Source: Arabidopsis thaliana
Lineage: Eukaryota; Streptophyta; Magnoliopsida; Brassicales; Brassicaceae
DNA: 64,000 nt
Assembly: GCF_000001735.4 (NCBI RefSeq)
Contig: NC_003071.7
Span: forward strand, 3,775,151 to 3,839,150
Reading direction: 5' to 3'
Each line of letters starts with the position of its first letter. The stretch's first letter is position 1. The position numbers and the translations under genes are program-made. The notes beneath the pieces are model-generated. The model was not told the DNA's origin and ran no database searches. It was given only the letters and a program-made list of their open reading frames with translations. Positions 1 to 11,000 of this stretch are shown here, piece by piece.

Positions 1-525
1 ACGAAAAGATACAATGATGGACAGTTGATGTGTAAAAAGGAAACGAATTGTCCACAACCAATAGGATTTCTTATAGGTTAGAACAATAATGTTGATATTT
101 ATTTCTTAGCCTGTTACTAAAAAATTGTAATTATTTAAAGGAGAATGTATGAAAAAATAGGAATAGGTTTGTTTTTCAAGATTCTCATGATTAATCATAT
201 TTAATAGGATTGATTATTTAGTGTACAAAATCTTTCCTAATTCTGATTTTGTTGGTTTTTTTTGTTTAAAATGACCAAAAGTGTTTATAGTTCTCCGTCT
301 GATTAACATTGTAATATAAAAGAATATGTTTCTTAATCATAAATATAACTAAAATAATAAAATTGTTTAACAAAACGACATATAAATGAAATTTTTTTTA
401 TTAATTCCAAAACAACAAATAAAATAAAGATAGTTTAAAACCTAAAAAATGAAAACAACATCGATAACTTTAAGCAAAGAAATAATAATGAAGAAAACGA
501 TCCAAGATGAAGTAGTCATTAAGCA
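1..525. other. AT-rich flank, no gene seen
   Basis: This is a strongly AT-rich stretch next to the 3' end of the RPA-like pseudogene. I see no open frame with a recognisable domain, no RNA gene and no clear repeat termini. Part of it is probably 3' untranslated or downstream sequence of that gene. Confidence 0.5.
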
Positions 526-2780
526 TCATTCACCGAAGCCTTCCTCAGGCATGGTTATCTTAGAACACTTCTTCCTACTTGTGGAAGCCTGATCATTTCC
601 ATCAACATCATCTAAATCTTTTCGTTTTGATGATGGAATAGAGGTTGATGACAAATCCACATCAGAAAGATCAACACCATTAGTGAGCATAAGGGAACCT
701 TATATGAAAATACAAAAAATATTTTAATAAGACAACCATAAAATATAAATATAAATGATTGGAATTGTTTAATGTTATTAGACAAACCTGATCGATAGAA
801 ACTATGGATGATGGATCAACGTATGCATCAGAGTCTTCCTGTATGATTTCATCAGCAATGTTACCGGTGTAGACTCTGGCAACAATGAATGAATCATATC
901 CACCAAATATGTTTTGCCTTTGAATACACAATAGAAACTGAAAAGTCATCCCTTTCAAACCATTGATCACATCAGGCAAAACAGTTGGGTCTTCGATCTA
1001 CAGAAAAAATCTACTCTATTATAACATGAACGTAGTCATTTTAATGAAAGAGTTTATTTTTAAAAAAGCGATATACCTCATCAAATGAACCATCAAGCAA
1101 TTTAGGGGCAGTAGTGCCAAGAATATCCATTGCATGACTATCGAATAACATGCATCTAACTTCCCTAGTTTGTTCCATAATATGGAGATGTAACCAAAAC
1201 CTAAGAGTTAAATAGGATTATTATCTCTTAAACACCGAATTATAATTCATAATACATTCAATATAAAGGTTTCACAAAAGACTCACTTGGCAACAACAGA
1301 TTTTGCAAAACCATTGCATATGTCACACCAAAATCTTGGCTTTTGAGGTATCTTGACATCTTAAAGTTTGATAACTTCCTCTTTGACAACCTTCTTGTTG
1401 TGAGCACGACAAAAAAAATAGTACCACGGCCAATCTGTATCAATGGCCGAAACAGTACAAATTGTTTTGCATTTACCCACCTTCAAATGAATATAAAGAG
1501 GATTTCACAAACTAAGTTAAAAAAAGAAAAAAAAAAAGAAGAATAAAAGGTTAGTAGATAAAATAAATTCATGAATAGTACATAAGTAGCTGTAAGGACT
1601 TCCTTGATTATTTGCCTTGGATAATCACCATCGTCATCCCCAGTTCTTGGTGCATAGAGCCTCTTGTGGAAAGATCCAGAACTTTCTAAAGTCAACCCAT
1701 CGATTGGTATGCTATATATAAAGGTAATATACCGTGCTTAATATTATAAAGAAGAAAATATATTTAGTGAAATAGAAATACAATTACCTTTGCTTAAAAA
1801 GACCCAACTCGTCCAATGTAGAATCAACGAAGACTTGTGAAACATCAAATGAATTGGAAACACTCCTATTATCTGTGTATAAAAAAGGACATGTTTTAAA
1901 AAACAATACATATATGTAGTAGTACATATCAATATAATTACCGTTGTAGAGATTGATCTTCGCAAATCGGATTAAGCAAACAACAATACCATCGGTTAAC
2001 TGCTGGCAAGCTTGGTCACCGATCTCAGCATACTTCCCCCAAAGTGTACATGCCAAGCGAGTGTCACTTAAATGAAAAGAATAAATTTATTAGTAAATAG
2101 TAAATAAATAATAAACATCTAAATAAGAAGGAATATGAATATAGATTGTTAGTACTGCTGATCTCTCAAATGGAAATCGATTTTCTTGGTGGACTTGTTG
2201 TTAGCGTTAAGATCTTGGATTTCAGACCGATCAACAACCTATACCATTACATCTATATAGACAAAGAGAATAAATCTATGAATATATAGACTATAGAAGA
2301 GATAATGCATGTATGGTCAAAATTAATATATAAATTTTAATATAACCGTACAAGATATTAGCGTTAGCGGACCCAGAGAGGATCACGTCAAACTTAGCAA
2401 GGGAGAGAAACAAAGCATTAGAGACGCTATCACATGGAGAGACAATGGTTTTGAAAACAAAACCAATCTTGTATTTTAAGTCAGAAATACGATACTGACC
2501 ACTTGTAGGATTTAAAGTGATGGTCGTAATGATCTTCCAAACACCCTCGGTTAAGCACCTTTCAAACTTCTTGATCTGCTCTCTTCTCAAAGCAGCATAC
2601 ATCTTATTACCCTATAAGACAAAAATAATCATTAATAAGTGAAAATGATGCTTGACCACACTATAAGGCTGGACAAAATATAATGTTAAAACTATAATAC
2701 GTACAGCTTCATCAACCAAAATCTTTTCGATAGATTCACCGGCCTTAACAGAATATTACCTCCAAACATGAAGCAATTTA

Positions 2781-3729
2781 GGGGCCGATTGGTAACGACT
2801 CTTAATTTTGGTTGTAAAGACTTTAACTGTAAAAATTTGAGCTGTAGAGAATTTAGTTGTAGACACTTTGGCTTTCAAAACTTTAGCTGTTAAAGTCTGA
2901 TTGGCAACAGAAAGCTATATAAGCTGTAAATTTTATTATTTATTATTCTATATTAATTACAAACAAATTTGATATTTAAATATTATTTTTTTTCTAACAA
3001 ACCAATAATAATTTCAAATGTAGATTGTTATCAATTATTTTCTTAGTAAGTTTCAATTTTTTTTTTTTTTGTTAGTTATTGAATGATTCTTGATCGATTA
3101 TTATCACTAATAATAATAACCTTTTTTAAAAAGATAATATTTTTGAATGATTCTTTTTGGTTGAGTAGTTGTATAGTTTTAAGCAGCATTAAAATATATT
3201 TCATTAAGAACAAAAATAGCTAACAGGAAAAATATTTAATGAAATAATTGAATGACATAAATAACGACTGAATTATATATCTTATATAGAGATCTTTACA
3301 TATGTATGTATGTATGTAACCATTGATTCATGCTATGTTTATTATTTATGTATATGAATTCTGAAGAATACTATTTAGACCAACAAGGATGATAAAAATA
3401 AAATGATTATTTGTTAAATGGATCTTTCATTTTTAAAAGAAAGAGAAAAAAAAAAAATTATCCAAAAAATTGTGAAACAAAATATATATAAATTTGTAGA
3501 GATTTTTTAATTATTATGGAAGAAGAAAAAAACAAGTTTTCTACGCATTTGTTTTAACAACCGTGTATTTGAGGGTTTTAAAAAAAAGGAGAAATAAAGA
3601 AGAAAAATTAAAAATGGCTTTAAAAACTTTAAAAAAAATAAAGCATAAAAAGTTTGATTGGTAGAAAAAAAAACTGTGAGGACTTTAGAATACTCTTAAA
3701 GTCCTGGAAGTCATGTGCCAATCACCCCC
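2781..3729. mobile_element. Non-autonomous TIR transposon (PIF/Harbinger-like MITE) in RPA-like exon 1
   Basis: The left end reads GGGGCCGATTGG and the right end is the inverse of GGGGGTGATTGG, so the element has imperfect terminal inverted repeats. It is bounded by identical TTTA at 2777-2780 and 3730-3733; this may be a TTA duplication plus one base, as expected for PIF/Harbinger. The inside has no coding capacity. Its first 150 bp repeat short motifs such as AGCTGTA and GACTTTA, which also occur inverted near the right end. Removing the element and one TTTA restores the host codons VKLLHVWR, which fixes the insertion point. A hAT origin is less likely because there is no 8-bp duplication. 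Confidence 0.8.
3300..3320. repeat. Short (TATG)n microsatellite
   Basis: Five copies of a TATG/GTAT tetranucleotide lie inside the MITE. Confidence 0.7.
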
Positions 3730-3810
3730 TTTAACCTGAATACGCCAAGCGTTTTTGTAAGGCTTAAGCGATTTCAAAGGAGTAAATGGAAGAGGATTAG
3801 CGAGCATCAT

Positions 3811-4184
3811 TTAAAAAAAACAAAATTAGAAATGAATGTATGAGTCTAAGATGAGTGAGTAGATTGAAATGAGGGGTCCGATATTTATAAGAATAAGTGG
3901 TTAAGTAAAAAACAAATACGCAAAAGATATTATTCCTGAAAATCAAGTTTATTCCATATCACAAAATCTCATAATTATAGGAAAATGTTTAGCATTTACC
4001 GTAAAAGTGGGTATGTATATATGGAATACGTGTGGAAAATGTAAGATAATTCCAAATGAAGATCCAAATGGAATATTAGATGTGCTATAATTATGGAGAA
4101 GTGATATATTCGAATGCTGGAAACGAAGATACGCAATAAATTAAATGAAATTAATACGATTCGTTGCCTGATATATAGTCAGAT
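3811..4184. other. Upstream spacer of the RPA-like pseudogene
   Basis: AT-rich sequence holding the presumed promoter and 5' untranslated region of the minus-strand RPA-like gene. No other gene or repeat boundary is visible. Confidence 0.4.
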
Positions 4185-4625
4185 AATTTTTTTGCATGAA
4201 ACTACAAAATCGTACGGCTAGTAATTAATCTATTCAATGGCTAGGATTAAACGGAGAATCCGACTTTTTTAAAAAAGAATAAAAAGAACCGCGTTTTTTT
4301 TTTGGGAAATACGAAATCGAAAGGCTAAAAACAACTCAATTCAATGGCCAGGATTAAAGGCGAGTACCCAAATTTTTAATACCAGGTAAAATGATCCGCG
4401 TGTTTTCTAAGTGAAACTGCGAAAGCGAACGACTAAAAACAATTCAATTGAATGGCCAAGATTAGAAGTTATGACCCATTATTTTAAAATCTGGGTCAAA
4501 AGGATCCGCGTGTTTTGTAAGTGAAACCCCGAAATCGAACAGCTAAAAACAATTCAATTAAATGACCAAGATTAGAAGTTATGACCCATTATTTTAAAAT
4601 TTGGGTCAAAAGGATCCGCGCGTTT
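4185..4625. repeat. Tandem array of a ~110-bp unit (about four copies)
   Basis: Units start with CCGCG at 4289, 4396, 4506 and 4616, giving spacings of 107, 110 and 110 bp; a more diverged unit precedes them from about 4185. Shared blocks are GTGAAAC, AAATCGAA, GCTAAAAACAATTCAATT, GGCCAAGATTAGAAG and GGGTCAAAAGGATCCGCG. The two right-hand units are the most alike, which suggests growth of the array at that end. The unit has no long open frame. I do not recognise it as a named satellite. Confidence 0.8.
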
Positions 4626-5021
4626 CTAAAAAGGTTTTTTTCATGACATAAAATTTTTAACCTTATGGCAAATTTATTATTTTAGCGAAATTCATGCATA
4701 CTTTATTAAACGTAATTATCAAATAATAGAGTAGATTATAATTGAATAGTATAAACATATTTTCATTTTATTTTTGTTTTTGTTTAACTAAGCTCACAGC
4801 GACACAATTCCGAATATTAGCAATTGGAGAAAGAATAAAAGACACAGAGCACCATATTATTCTTTTAGCCCAAAAATTTCCACAAGTACAAATCCGGCAA
4901 AAACACATACATAGACCAATTTTTGGTTTACTGACGAAATTTTCAGATCAGAAAACCGGATTTGATTCAAGTGGGTCCCTAAACCGTCGGTTTTAAACAA
5001 TATTTTCAACGATGAGCTTTT
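4626..5021. other. Spacer downstream of the DUF1677 gene
   Basis: This lies between the tandem array and the stop codon of the minus-strand DUF1677 gene, so its right part is probably that gene's 3' untranslated region. An 84-codon plus-strand frame here has no recognisable domain and is not called as a gene. Confidence 0.4.
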
Positions 5022-5522
5022 TCAAGTCAAACTAGCGAAACAGCTATCAGACCTAGACAAAACATTAGAAACACAATCATGATGATTATCTTGATCGTCT
5101 TTAGATGGACTATTAGGCATAGATCTAAGCATTCTTGGTGAATCTAAGCTTTTTCTCAAGATCTGTCTCATCGCAGAGATCAAATGTCTTGTCAGATTCG
5201 ATGGTGGGCTTGAGGATTTGAACTTATTACACTTGTTCATGTGTCTCGCCATAGCTTCTTCTTCTGTTGTTAAAAATCTTTTTGTTCTCATGACTTTGTA
5301 CTTCACAGCTTCAGAACAAAATCCAGAGATCCATTTCCCTATGTAACGCTCTCTTATCATCTCTGTGTACGATTCTGTACACTCGTCGGTTAATCCGCAA
5401 CAGTCACACGTCACCGAATCTAGCTCATCGCTGGATATTTGTGTCACCGGAACCGTTGAGATAATTATTACATCCGGTGTTGAAATTAACATTGTTGGAT
5501 CACTAAGTACACTATCAGACAT
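5022..5522 (-). CDS. DUF1677 family protein
   Basis: An intact 166-residue, single-exon frame of the plant-specific DUF1677 family, whose biochemical role is unknown. The conserved core is at residues 35-100: a cysteine cluster CDCCGLTDEC, then MIRERYIGKWISGFCSEAVK, then EEEAMARHMNKC. The cysteine pattern suggests metal binding (inference). The N-terminus is hydrophobic and threonine/serine-rich; the C-terminus is serine-rich and lacks a clear domain. No membrane helix or signal peptide is evident. The first methionine is used because it gives the full family core and follows a stop-rich leader. It is divergent to RPS16 with about 770 bp between start codons. From memory, Arabidopsis has a similar DUF1677-RPS16 pairing near At2g09990; this needs a search. 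Confidence 0.85.
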   Translation of the reverse strand: MSDSVLSDPTMLISTPDVIIISTVPVTQISSDELDSVTCDCCGLTDECTESYTEMIRERYIGKWISGFCSEAVKYKVMRTKRFLTTEEEAMARHMNKCNKFKSSSPPSNLTRHLISAMRQILRKSLDSPRMLRSMPNSPSKDDQDNHHDCVSNVLSRSDSCFASLT

Positions 5523-6062
5523 GGTTTCTTGATTTAAAACCCTGTTGAGAAAATTTCGATCAACAATCTGATTCTTACTTCAACATAAGAAACTATAAAG
5601 AAACCAAGAGGAGAAGTTTTATCAGTAGCAGAAGATGAGAAGATAACGCAATAAGCTTGTGATATATCTTCTTTGTTTTGTCTCTGTTTCTGAAACAGAG
5701 AAATGGTTTTTAAAAAGGGATTCTTAAAAGAAATTGGAATACATTTTTTTTTTTTTAACGTTCGTTTTGCCACTCTCTGTCTTCTAAATTACTTTCATCT
5801 CCGAGAAAAATTTCACAAAACAAAACCATTGCAAAAACAGAGTATTAAAAATGCTTTTTATCTTTGGCTTTTCTTGAAAACAAATAGAAAAAGTTACCGT
5901 TTCTATTTACTTCACGGAAAAAACATTAGAAGTTCATAAAAATTCACTCGAATCTCTCGTTACTTCAGAAGAGAGAAAAAAAAAAGTATTGTTTTGGAAA
6001 TATATGAGGAAGAGAAAATGAGAGAAGAAGTAGTGCAGGCGAAGGAGAAGCAATGTTTGGTG

Positions 6063-6069
6063 TTTTATA
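6063..6069 (-). promoter_or_regulatory. Probable TATA box of the DUF1677 gene
   Basis: The minus strand reads TATAAAA about 540 bp upstream of the DUF1677 start codon. The interval would be a long 5' untranslated region or contain a leader intron. It faces away from the RPS16 TATA box 126 bp further on. Confidence 0.45.
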
Positions 6070-6194
6070 AGAGAGACGATAGTAGTAACTAGTGACGTGG
6101 AATATTGATTTTAATTTTTTAGTTTTATTTTATTTATTGAACATTTTATCAAAACGCCGCGTATTAGAGAGGATGCCCTAGTTTAATGTCTTGG

Positions 6195-6200
6195 TATAAA
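6195..6200 (+). promoter_or_regulatory. TATA box of RPS16
   Basis: TATAAA lies 92 bp before the RPS16 start codon, a normal distance for a short ribosomal-protein leader. Transcription would start around 6225-6235, near the pyrimidine-rich CATCCGACTCTC stretch. Confidence 0.7.
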
Positions 6201-6252
6201 AGCCTATATTTTGCATTTTTCATCCGACTCTCTGCGTTAGGTTTCATTTTAG

Positions 6253-6732
<480 letters not shown>

Positions 6733-7419
6733 ACAAAGCTGGGTTTTTTTTTTTTCAATTTCGATTCATCTCAAGGTTTTTGGAGTTTTTGATTATGGAC
6801 TTGTGAGACTCTTAGAATTTCTGTTTTATGATTTATTGGATAACTGTGATTCTCCAAGAACTTATGTCTTATATGATTTTGTCTTCATTTCGTTGCTTCT
6901 TATTTCTTGCCTGTGATGTATTGCATCTGCATAGTTGGATTGAAAGTTAGGTTCTTGGGTTTATAAGAAGGCTGTGACTTGATGTTACTTAGCCATAGCT
7001 GATCAAATATCGTCTAACAAAGTGGTCTGTTACTCTGTTATATTGGTTCGCGTAAATTTTGGTTACAGTTTGTTTCCGAGTTGGTATCTCGTAAGTCGTA
7101 ACGTTTGTGTACTTATTCACTGGAAGCAAGTTGTATTGTTGTTAGTCTTTTGTTACCTCTCCTGGTACGATTTTTTTTGTTTGTGAACAAGATCAGAAAC
7201 TGGGACTGTGAATTTGACCGATAATCAAAGAACCAAATAACTTTTGATCCAAAAATCGAGTAATTAATAACCGAAAAGATCTTTCTACTAAGTTTTTTCC
7301 TACTTCGACGTGATTTTTGACTTGTTGCAAAATGTTATGCTCTTTGTGCGTTCCACCACTTCCGTAGTGAAAGCTCTTGTATCCGTAAAGCAAAAAGTCA
7401 ACCCTTTTGAGTTTTTGTC
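6733..7419. other. RPS16 3' region and spacer
   Basis: T-rich sequence covering the RPS16 3' untranslated region and downstream spacer. The small plus-strand frames here have no recognisable domain. Nothing else is seen before the TIR-domain relic. Confidence 0.5.
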
Positions 7420-7715
7420 ATGGCAATTTCTGCACATTTTTCATTGCAGCCTTGCCATGGAGACACCATGTGTTCCCAAGCTTCAGCGGGCAAGACGTCC
7501 GTAGAACCTTTCTCAGTCACCTTCTGAAGGAATTCCGGAACAAGGGAATACGCACGTTCATGGATAATGATATCGAGAGAGGCCAAATGATCAGTCCCGA
7601 GCTCATACAAGCAATCCGAGAATCTAGGTTTGCGGTTGTAGTGTTGTCGAAGACATATGCATCTTCAAAGTAGTGTTTGGATGAGTTGGTATATTCTTTA
7701 TACCCAGTATCATGA
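7420..7715 (+). pseudogene. TIR-domain fragment of a TIR-NBS-LRR disease-resistance gene
   Basis: The ATG at 7420 opens [12 protein letters not shown], the usual N-terminus of Brassicaceae TNL proteins. After a one-base loss near 7458 the reading continues as [20 protein letters not shown], then [37 protein letters not shown] and ASSK. A TAG at the expected tryptophan codon follows (family: YASSSWCLDEL), with CLDELV still readable after it. This covers TIR motifs 1-3; the rest of the TIR, the NB-ARC and the LRR region are absent. TIR domains act as NAD-cleaving immune signalling modules, but this copy cannot do so. Its place between RPS16 and U-box fragments matches the gene order I recall around Arabidopsis At5g18350-18380. 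Confidence 0.85.
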
Positions 7716-7812
7716 TTCATATAGGTAAAGAAACAGAGTTACACATAAATGCGTATACACAAAGATATGGTGTTTGTGCTGATTTTGCTCTTTACTTGTT
7801 GTTTTCAAACTT

Positions 7813-8960
7813 ATGAAAAGAGATATATCACAGAGTGTATGAACCATAACCGTACATGTCCCAAATCCAAACAAGTCCTCTATCGAGTGTGTTTGACGCC
7901 CAACCATTTGATTAATGAGTTGATTACGCGATGGTGTCTTGTTAGCAATAGCAAATATGATCGGCCAGCCCCAAAACCATCTGATATTGAAATAGTAACG
8001 GAGCTGTTCACGGATGGCATCGAATTGTTGCTTCAGCGGATTTCCTCTCCTTCCTCCTCGGTTGCAGATCAGACAGAAGCTGCAAAAGAGCTTGCCCTCC
8101 AATCCTCGAAATTTGTCCAAGTCCGTGACTTCTTTATCAAGGAACTTTCTGATTCGATCACCAGGTTACTCACTCCGCTCTCTGTTTTGGGCGATGAGGT
8201 AGACTCGAATCCCGAGCTTCAAGAGAATATCGTCACAACATTGTTCAACATGTCGACTTTCGAGGAGAATAAAACACTACTTGCTGAAAACCATCAAGTG
8301 ATCCCTGTGCTTGCAAAGTTTATGAAGCAGAAGTCAGTTGTGACAAGAAGAAACGCTACATTGACTTGAGTGTCACTTTTAGACATTGATTCTAACAAGA
8401 TCATCATAGGGAACTCAGTAGCACTCAAGGCTCTGATAGATCTTATCGGGGAGTTGGATGACTTATCAGCTACTCATGAAGCTCTTTGCGCTGTTATATA
8501 CCTCTGTTGTGATGAAATGGAGAACTGGAAAAAGGCAATCTCGTTGGGGTTGACTCCTTTTGCAGTCAGAAATATCAAAGCAAGAAGAAATTCGTTTGAC
8601 TCGTTAGTTATCTTGGCATTGATTTCTTTACACGAACGCGTTATCCAGGAACTGGCTAATGGGTTATCTATGATCTGTTAAGTATCTTGATTCTTGAGGA
8701 ACAAAAGTTGCATGGTGACTTGTGAGAACGTTGTAGTGATCGTAAGCAACATGTATGTTAAAAGCAAGAAAGGTCTATTATGAAAATCCTGGCAGAAGAG
8801 GAGAATCAACACAAGACATTTACAAAGCTTGCAATGCAAGGATCACCTGTTGCGGTGATGAAAGCACAAGGGATTTACATTGTATTAGGGTATTTCCTGC
8901 TCGGAATGTGCCACAGAGGGCTTGACAGTATCATCAAAAATCAGGTCTTGTTAATACCTT
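7813..8960 (+). pseudogene. U-box/ARM-repeat E3 ligase pseudogene, PUB46-48-like, copy 1
   Basis: This corresponds to exon 2 onward of a plant U-box protein. [11 protein letters not shown] and [15 protein letters not shown] are the C-terminal half of the U-box, which in working proteins recruits the E2 enzyme. ARM-type repeats follow: [40 protein letters not shown] and [24 protein letters not shown] at 8368-8370 interrupts the frame where copy 2 reads TTA. The 3' part (about 8700-8960, including [12 protein letters not shown]) is out of frame. The expected AG acceptor before TYEKRYI is now AA. The first exon, with the N-terminal U-box half, is missing and TIR sequence lies there instead. Confidence 0.85.
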
Positions 8961-9160
8961 AATAGTTTCCGCAAAGTTACATTTGATACATATAGATGAA
9001 AGTGTAGAAAGAAAGAATTCGAGTTGAAAGTACAAGAATTTGAGACTTGTAATCTAGGGATTGTTGTTGCTTATATTGCTTGAAATACTATACGAAAAAA
9101 ATACTCAAGATTGAACTTTAACTTCCTCCACTCTTATCTTGTTTACATTACATCTTTGAT

Positions 9161-9462
9161 GTATATATAAAAAAAAAATGGAAAAATGTTTATGAGCTAC
9201 ATGAAGTATAAGCCAACCCATCGGCACACATGCAAACTTTAAAAATGTCTTGTTAGCTACACGAAATATTGACATCACATACGGACATACACGAACAAAC
9301 ATAACTCATGTTGCCAACAACAAATATTGTTCGTGTATGTCCCTATGTGATGTCAATACTTCGTGTAGCTAACGAAATATTTTTAAAATTTGCATGTGTG
9401 CGATGTGTTGGCTTATATTTCGTGTAGCTGATAAACATTTTTTCAAAATTTTTTTATATATT
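9161..9462. repeat. ~300-bp fold-back (hairpin) element
   Basis: Two inverted arms of about 135-140 bp (9161-9300 and 9329-9462) are separated by a ~28-bp loop. Matching blocks include TGTTTATGAGCTAC, AAGTATAAGCCAAC, CACACATGCAAA, TAGCTACACGAA, TATTGACATCACATA and GGACATACACGAACAA. The outer ends are TA-rich (TATATATAAAAAAA). It has no coding capacity. It is best read as a fold-back MITE inserted just downstream of U-box copy 1; an inverted-duplication small-RNA locus is the alternative. Confidence 0.85.
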
Positions 9463-10369
9463 AACTAACCATTGATAAAAAAAAATAAAAAAGACATTGC
9501 ATGGAATTTTCAATTAGAGCATATAGCTTAAGAATTTTTGTTAAATCACCGAATTATAAGACCAATCAAAGTCGGGTGTCAACTAAAGCTAGTGAGAATG
9601 CGGATATGTCGCGGTAGACAGGTGGCGTAACGTAATTAAAGATAAATAGAGGAATAAAACAAAATCATATCTTTTTTGACATTCTTTTTTTTACATCTAA
9701 AAACAAACTCATATCATATAATAGTTTCTTGGCTTCTCTCTAAATTTTAAACAGAAAACTTTCCCTCCTAATTCACCAAGTTTCTAGGGTTTTCAGTTCT
9801 TTGTTTGGGTTCTTTGTGTTGGTAGAGATATCTCCGGCTGAAATGGCGGATTCGCCACGGACGAGTCAACAAACGCCAATACTATGCGGCGGGAGTTACA
9901 CAAGGTACTGCCAGAGATTTGGTACGACAGAGGAGGCAAAGATCACGGTGAGATAGATAAGGCTATTAGTATCCTGACTTGTCTAAGGAAAATAGAATCG
10001 AAGAAGCCGGAATCTGATATATCTCTGATAAAAGTTCCAAAAGAGTTTATATGTACACTCTCGAACAAGATCATGATTGAAGCTATGCTCATCGCTTCTC
10101 GCCAGGTTTGATCTTTCTTAGTTTTCCATGTTTTTGACGATCTCTTGTGATTCTTGCTTCATTTTTCAATATTTCATTTATACGTATAAGCATATAAAGT
10201 TTTAGTATCAAAGAAAAGAAAGGTCCATCCAATTCTGGTGTGTTCATTTATGTCTTATGCAAATACAGAGTTAGGATCCAAGACACATATTCTCTGGTGT
10301 TTACTCTTTTTGTTTTTTTATTCAGACGTTTGGAAAGAGCTAAATCGTAGAGTGGGTGAAGCATGAACG

Positions 10370-11000
10370 CACTACAACAAATATGGACATTCTTATCACG
10401 AGAAAAATGCTATAATATGTCTTTAATAGCTTTTTCATGAACGCTATTTTAGGGCACTGTTATTATAAGTACCCCACATTCAGTAGCGTGAGTTCAGTAT
10501 GCTATGTTATAGTTTTATAACATAGCTATAAAGAACAGTTGTATTATCACGTTTAATTTTCTTAAAAAAATTATATAATATTTGACTTTTTGTGCTATGT
10601 TATATATCTCTAATATAGCTGTTGCGAAATGTTGTTTTATCGTGGTTTGCCTTTTTTCAATTGGAAAATAATTAGTCAAATTATGTGCTATGTTATGCTC
10701 TTATATCAATTTATAAGCTACGAAAGATGATTAAAACATAGCATTAGTGATATGTTAAATATTCTATTACCTGTATTCTTATAGCATTTTCTGAGATGTG
10801 ATTATAGTACACATAACACATAACCTGCTTTATAAAATCTCATACATTGACCTTTGATTAAACATAAGTTTAGATCCAAAATACATAAGAAAAGTCTCAA
10901 GCACAAAGTAAAGCAATACAGGAGCTAAGTGCATAAGTTCAGGTACTTAGCATTACACAAGAAAACCATCAGTTTAAGACATAATGACCTTGTTCTCTAG
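10370..11000. repeat. CACTA-1 3' terminal and subterminal region
   Basis: Non-coding end of CACTA-1 (downstream of its genes). It contains many copies of GCTAT and ATAGC, such as ATGCTATAATATG, GAACGCTATTTT and GTGCTATGTTAT, spread over about 450 bp. Confidence 0.75.

Larger units (their letters stand above)
526..3810 (-). pseudogene. Replication protein A 70 kDa-like (OB-fold) pseudogene
   Basis: Minus-strand, multi-exon gene of the plant RPA1/DUF223-like family, whose members bind single-stranded DNA through OB folds. The start (3808-3810) reads MMLANPLPFTPLKSLKPYKN, then AWRIQV, the family N-terminus. Exon 2 (about 2613-2345) holds MYAALRREQIKKFERC and YRISDLKYKIGFVF. Later exons hold VVDRSEIQDLNANNK, ACTLWGKYAE and a C-terminal zinc-binding segment (CRAH and FWCDIC, about 1480-1290). 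The last exon ends PEEGFGE with a TGA at 526-528. Two in-frame stops are visible, a TAA at 2756-2758 (after HVWR) and a TAA at 1361-1363 (before DVKIPQKPRF), and exon 1 is split by a 949-bp transposon. Splice signals otherwise look normal, so the loss seems moderately recent. RPA-like genes are much amplified in Brassicaceae and some ride in Helitrons; I see no Helitron ends here. Confidence 0.85.

Noticed and set aside
4742-4996. 84-codon plus-strand open frame
   Set aside because: It has no recognisable domain, no promoter signal, and lies in the probable 3' region of the opposite-strand DUF1677 gene.
7749-8120. Possible membrane-protein start [15 protein letters not shown] before U-box copy 1
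   Set aside because: It is the read-through of the old intron ahead of the U-box exon; the hydrophobic stretch is the pyrimidine-rich acceptor region.
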